In this document: positions 6,524 through 8,560 of the stretch, in pieces | Layout of the letters: every line of letters begins with the position of its first letter | How positions within the stretch are numbered: position 1 is the first letter of the stretch | Assembly: GCA_002391465.1 (NCBI GenBank) | Contig: DGFC01000141.1 | Coordinates: 1-8,560 of the forward strand | Length of the DNA stretch: 8,560 nucleotides | Direction of reading: 5' to 3' | From: Firmicutes bacterium UBA3910 | GTDB taxonomy: Bacteria; Bacillota; Limnochordia; Darwinibacteriales; Darwinibacteriaceae | Notes under the pieces: model-generated | The model's input: the letters and a program-made list of their open reading frames with translations, nothing else | What the model was told of the DNA's origin: nothing | The model's database searches: none | Program-made: the position numbers and the translations under genes

Positions 6524-6604
6524 ACAAACCCTCCTCGCTTGATGCCTTACAATCCTTCGCCTTTAGCTTTCCCTTTTTGAGGGCTGGTTCCTCCTGCCTT
6601 TCGA
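6524..6604 (-). other. Gap between the phosphate transporter gene and ireB
   Basis: These 81 bases contain the ireB ribosome binding site but no clear intrinsic terminator; only four-base stems (such as CCCT/AGGG) are visible, with no T-run after them. No good promoter pair stands out. Readthrough from the transporter gene into ireB-murA therefore remains possible. Confidence 0.4.
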
Positions 6605-8218
6605 CTAAACATCAGTTGCTATGTTGACAACAGCCTCAGAGATGTTGTTGGCATGGTCGCCAATCCGCTCCAAGTTGCTGATTACATCTAAGAAGAGAAC
6701 TCCAACTTCCGCATCGCATTGTCCCTTATTAAGACGTTCGATGTGATTTGCCCGATACTTTTTCTCGAGATCGTCCACCAGGTCATCTTCAGCAATCAAC
6801 CGCTGGGCCGTTTCGGCGTTACGAGTTTTCAAGCTGTCTAACGTCTCCCGGTAAATGCGGGTAACCACGCCTGTCATCTTGTCCAAATCATCCAAAGCTG
6901 CCTGACTCAACTCCAGGTTGCCTTCAGCCCGGATTATGCCCAGTTCAGCAATATTAATGGCGTGATCGCCGATACGCTCAATGTCATTGACAACATGCAT
7001 GTAATTGGTCAAGTGCCTTGATTGTGAGTCTCCCAGCGGATATTGATTAGCTCGGGCAAGGTAAGCGGTGATCGCCTTTTCGAGGCTGTTGACCACTTCT
7101 TCTTTTTTGCGAATCTCATCCATGCGATCGACGTTACCCTCCTTAAAGACTTCCATAGCCGCTTCAGTCATACTCAAGGCATACTCACCCATCCGAACCG
7201 CTTCCCTTTGGGCACTAAGGAGTGCAGCAGGTGTGCGTATCATGCGGTCATCCAAAAACTGCGGTTTCATGTTGATGATTTCATCTTCACCCGGCAGCAG
7301 CTTAGTAACCAGCTGAACAAAGGGGTTCAAGAAGGGAAGCACTACTAAGGTTGTGGTAACGTTAAAGAGGGTATGGGCGTTAGCGATCTGCCTCGCGATT
7401 GTGCCACCTGAATGGGCTATCAACTCAATAAAGGGCCTGCGGAGGACCAAAAAGAGAACTGCGCCAAAAGAATTAAAGAGGAAGTGACTTACGGCAGCCC
7501 GTCTAGCCGTAAGATTGGTGCCGATAGCAGTCAAAAGCGCGGTCACACATGTACCAATGTTTGCACCCACCGTAATGGCCAAGCCTGCGGGCAGATCAAT
7601 AATCCCCTGCCAGGCAAAGGCGATGACGATACCGGTCACGGCGCTTGAGCTCTGGACAATACCAGTGAAAATGGCACCCACTAGAATGCCCAAAAGGGGC
7701 TGGGAACCCATTGAGGCCAATAGGTTTAAAAACGGTTCGTACTCTCTAACAGGATAGGTGGCATCACTCATAATAGATAACCCAAACAAGAGCATACCAA
7801 AGCCAAGGAGGCCTAAGCCCACGTTACGTGCCTTGTTCTTGGCAAAAAAATAAACAAGGGCTCCGATGGCGATCAAGGGTAGGGCAAAATCATAGACGTT
7901 GAACGAAACGATCTGGGCGGTGATGGTTGTCCCAATGTTTGCACCCATGATTGAGCCCACGGCTTGCTTGAGAGTCATCAAGCCCGAATTGACAAACCCT
8001 ACAATCATGACAGTGACAGTGGAACTCGACTGCAAAATGGCTGTTACGCCTGCACCTGTCAATACCGCCGTTACCGGCTTCGATGTGAACAATTCCAACA
8101 GACGGCGCATGCGATCTCCCGCCGCTTTTCGTAATCCTTCAGAAAGAAGTTGGGTACCATGTAAGAATAAACCCAACCCACCACCAAGACCAACTAGAAT
8201 AGAGATAAACGTGCGCAC
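6605..8218 (-). CDS. Na/Pi cotransporter with C-terminal PhoU-like domain
   Basis: A sodium-coupled phosphate carrier of the NptA/YjbB type (Na_Pi_cotrans family) in the cytoplasmic membrane. Residues count from the GTG at 8218-8216, giving 537 aa. The N-terminal 310 residues hold the family's two inverted repeats, each with a QSSS signature followed by a GANIGT loop: QSSSTVTVM (63-71) with GANIGTT (92-98), and QSSSAVTGI (189-197) with GANIGTC (218-224). Hydrophobic stretches suggest about eight to nine membrane segments. From about residue 330 it becomes a soluble helical domain with two ERIGDHA motifs (414-420, 517-523), the PhoU repeat signature. GTG at 8218 lies seven bases after AAAGGAG; a GTG two codons upstream (8224) is only one base from that site. 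The PhoU part probably tunes transport with phosphate status or Pho signalling. No pst or phoR genes are nearby. Other anions as substrate cannot be excluded. Confidence 0.92.
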   Translation of the reverse strand: MRTFISILVGLGGGLGLFLHGTQLLSEGLRKAAGDRMRRLLELFTSKPVTAVLTGAGVTAILQSSSTVTVMIVGFVNSGLMTLKQAVGSIMGANIGTTITAQIVSFNVYDFALPLIAIGALVYFFAKNKARNVGLGLLGFGMLLFGLSIMSDATYPVREYEPFLNLLASMGSQPLLGILVGAIFTGIVQSSSAVTGIVIAFAWQGIIDLPAGLAITVGANIGTCVTALLTAIGTNLTARRAAVSHFLFNSFGAVLFLVLRRPFIELIAHSGGTIARQIANAHTLFNVTTTLVVLPFLNPFVQLVTKLLPGEDEIINMKPQFLDDRMIRTPAALLSAQREAVRMGEYALSMTEAAMEVFKEGNVDRMDEIRKKEEVVNSLEKAITAYLARANQYPLGDSQSRHLTNYMHVVNDIERIGDHAINIAELGIIRAEGNLELSQAALDDLDKMTGVVTRIYRETLDSLKTRNAETAQRLIAEDDLVDDLEKKYRANHIERLNKGQCDAEVGVLFLDVISNLERIGDHANNISEAVVNIATDV

Positions 8219-8352
8219 AAACACACTCCTTTGCCTAACGTAATGAAAGTCCCTTCGCTATTGGATTACAGCTTATGTTGTCCCTCGCTACTCCAAATGT
8301 TGCAGCCTCAGACCGGGCACGCCATGATTAGTGGGGCAGAAATCTTCCCAAC

Positions 8353-8367
8353 TTCGCCCGAGGCGAA
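8353..8367. repeat. Compact GC-rich hairpin
   Basis: TTCGCC and GGCGAA form a perfect six-base stem around a three-base centre (CGA on the plus strand). On the minus strand no T-run follows it; on the plus strand a T-run starts about eight bases later, too far for a typical intrinsic terminator, and no plus-strand gene leads into it. It may be an operator or part of the transporter leader RNA. Confidence 0.4.
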
Positions 8368-8421
8368 TTAGTGAATTTTTTCCGCCATCCTCCCAATTCA
8401 ACGTGAAAGACTTACTTCCTG

Positions 8422-8460
8422 CCTGGGATAGAAAATCACCCGTGGCCTGAAGGGTCCCAG
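8422..8460 (-). repeat. Imperfect nested palindrome downstream of the tRNA terminator
   Basis: CTGGGA and TCCCAG are six-base inverted arms at the ends of a 39-base segment. Inside, ACCC and GGGT can form a second stem. In RNA this would be an interrupted stem-loop just past the T-run of the tRNA terminator. Without covariation it may be chance. Confidence 0.3.
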
Positions 8461-8490
8461 ACAAAAGAAAAAGACCGCGTACTGCGGTCT
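8461..8490 (-). terminator. Intrinsic terminator after the tRNA
   Basis: On the minus strand AGACCGC-AGTAC-GCGGTCT gives a perfect seven-base-pair stem with a five-base loop, followed by TTTTTCTTTT when the last stem base is included. It begins 15 bases after the CCA end of the tRNA, so the tRNA is the last gene of its transcript and the phosphate transporter gene must be transcribed separately. Confidence 0.92.
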
Positions 8491-8504
8491 CAGCGTGTTT
8501 AAAT

Positions 8505-8560
8505 TGGCTGGGGGACTAGGATTCGAAACTAGACTAGAGGAGTCCGAGTCCTCCGTCCTG
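8505..8560 (-). tRNA. tRNA, 3' part; Gln-like body with CGG (Pro) anticodon
   Basis: The 3' 56 bases of a tRNA; the 5' acceptor strand and most of the D arm lie beyond the window edge. The anticodon stem GAGGA/TCCTC pairs perfectly around the seven-base loop CTCGGAC, with U33 and anticodon CGG at 8546-8544, which reads proline codon CCG. A four-base variable loop, the T loop TTCGAAT and acceptor strand TCCCCCA with G73 and encoded CCA follow. The T stem pairs at 49-65 to 52-62, but the pair next to the loop is T53:C61 where G53:C61 is nearly universal. A72, G73 and GGAC in the D stem match tRNA-Gln and differ from bacterial tRNA-Pro (G72, A73). It may be a real tRNA-Pro(CGG), a tRNA-Gln with a changed anticodon, or a decaying copy. 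tRNA identity is sure; the amino acid is not. Confidence 0.85.

Larger units (their letters stand above)
8225..8460. other. Intergenic region upstream of the phosphate transporter
   Basis: About 235 bases without a supportable reading frame. It should hold the transporter promoter on the minus strand. The best candidate -10 is TGTAAT (near 8270-8265), but its spacing to TTGGAG is too long, at about 20 bases. It also holds a strong small hairpin (8353-8367) and a longer imperfect palindrome (8422-8460), listed separately. I recognise no known riboswitch. Confidence 0.5.

Noticed and set aside
6524..6604. Terminator after the transporter gene
   Set aside because: Only four-base stems without a T-run on the minus strand.
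7899..8243. Plus-strand open frame opposite the transporter N terminus
   Set aside because: It is the antisense of the QSSS/GANIGT membrane region; the apparent composition is a by-product of hydrophobic codons.
8260..8305. Sigma-A promoter for the transporter gene (TTGGAG and TGTAAT)
   Set aside because: Spacing of about 20 bases and two or more mismatches make it too weak to call.
8505..8560. Long variable arm (Ser, Leu or Sec tRNA) reading
   Set aside because: A GACT/AGTC hairpin can be drawn, but it would use bases of the perfect anticodon stem and the T stem. The normal cloverleaf with a four-base variable loop fits better.
1..8560. CRISPR array, insertion sequence, prophage or defence genes
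   Set aside because: No direct repeats with spacers, transposase motifs, terminal repeats or phage-type genes were seen; the genes are core housekeeping functions.

Overview
This window is a stretch of a Bacillota (Firmicutes) chromosome, most likely from a clostridial or related lineage of moderate GC content. The evidence is the gene set: TRAP (mtrB), an IreB/ReoM-family regulator, a DnaE-type Pol III alpha, MurA, and adjacent pfkA and pyk. Strong purine-rich ribosome binding sites and frequent TTG/GTG starts fit the same assignment. Every gene I can support lies on the minus strand, so transcription runs from right to left. Nothing suggests phage, transposon or CRISPR.

Layout in transcription order: (1) 8560-8505, the 3' two thirds of a tRNA with encoded CCA, followed by a clean intrinsic terminator (8490-8461). 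Its body looks like tRNA-Gln, but the anticodon reads CGG (proline codon CCG). (2) About 235 bases without a gene (8460-8225), containing inverted repeats. (3) A Na/Pi cotransporter with a C-terminal PhoU-like domain (8218-6605). (4) ireB/reoM (6523-6266) and murA (6248-4989), 17 bases apart, closed by an intrinsic terminator (4987-4961). (5) A second unit with a compact dnaE (4899-1993), mtrB encoding TRAP (1939-1721), a small DUF2007-like protein (1702-1505), pfkA (1439-444) and the start of pyk (419 to the left edge).

The ireB-murA unit joins the first committed step of peptidoglycan synthesis to a small phosphoprotein that, in Listeria (ReoM), controls MurA stability and, in Enterococcus (IreB), is a substrate of the PASTA kinase IreK. 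The dnaE-pfkA-pyk backbone resembles the known Bacillus order dnaE...accDA-pfkA-pyk. Here accDA is replaced by a tryptophan-sensing RNA-binding regulator and a small putative signalling protein, so TRAP may share transcripts with lower glycolysis, which supplies PEP for aromatic amino acid synthesis.

Points most worth a second look: the Gln-like tRNA with a Pro anticodon and a broken T-stem pair; the direct ireB-murA linkage; a DnaE with a strongly shortened thumb and no visible beta-clamp motif; TRAP inside a replication/glycolysis cluster; and an alanine in PfkA at the position that normally separates ATP- from PPi-dependent enzymes.
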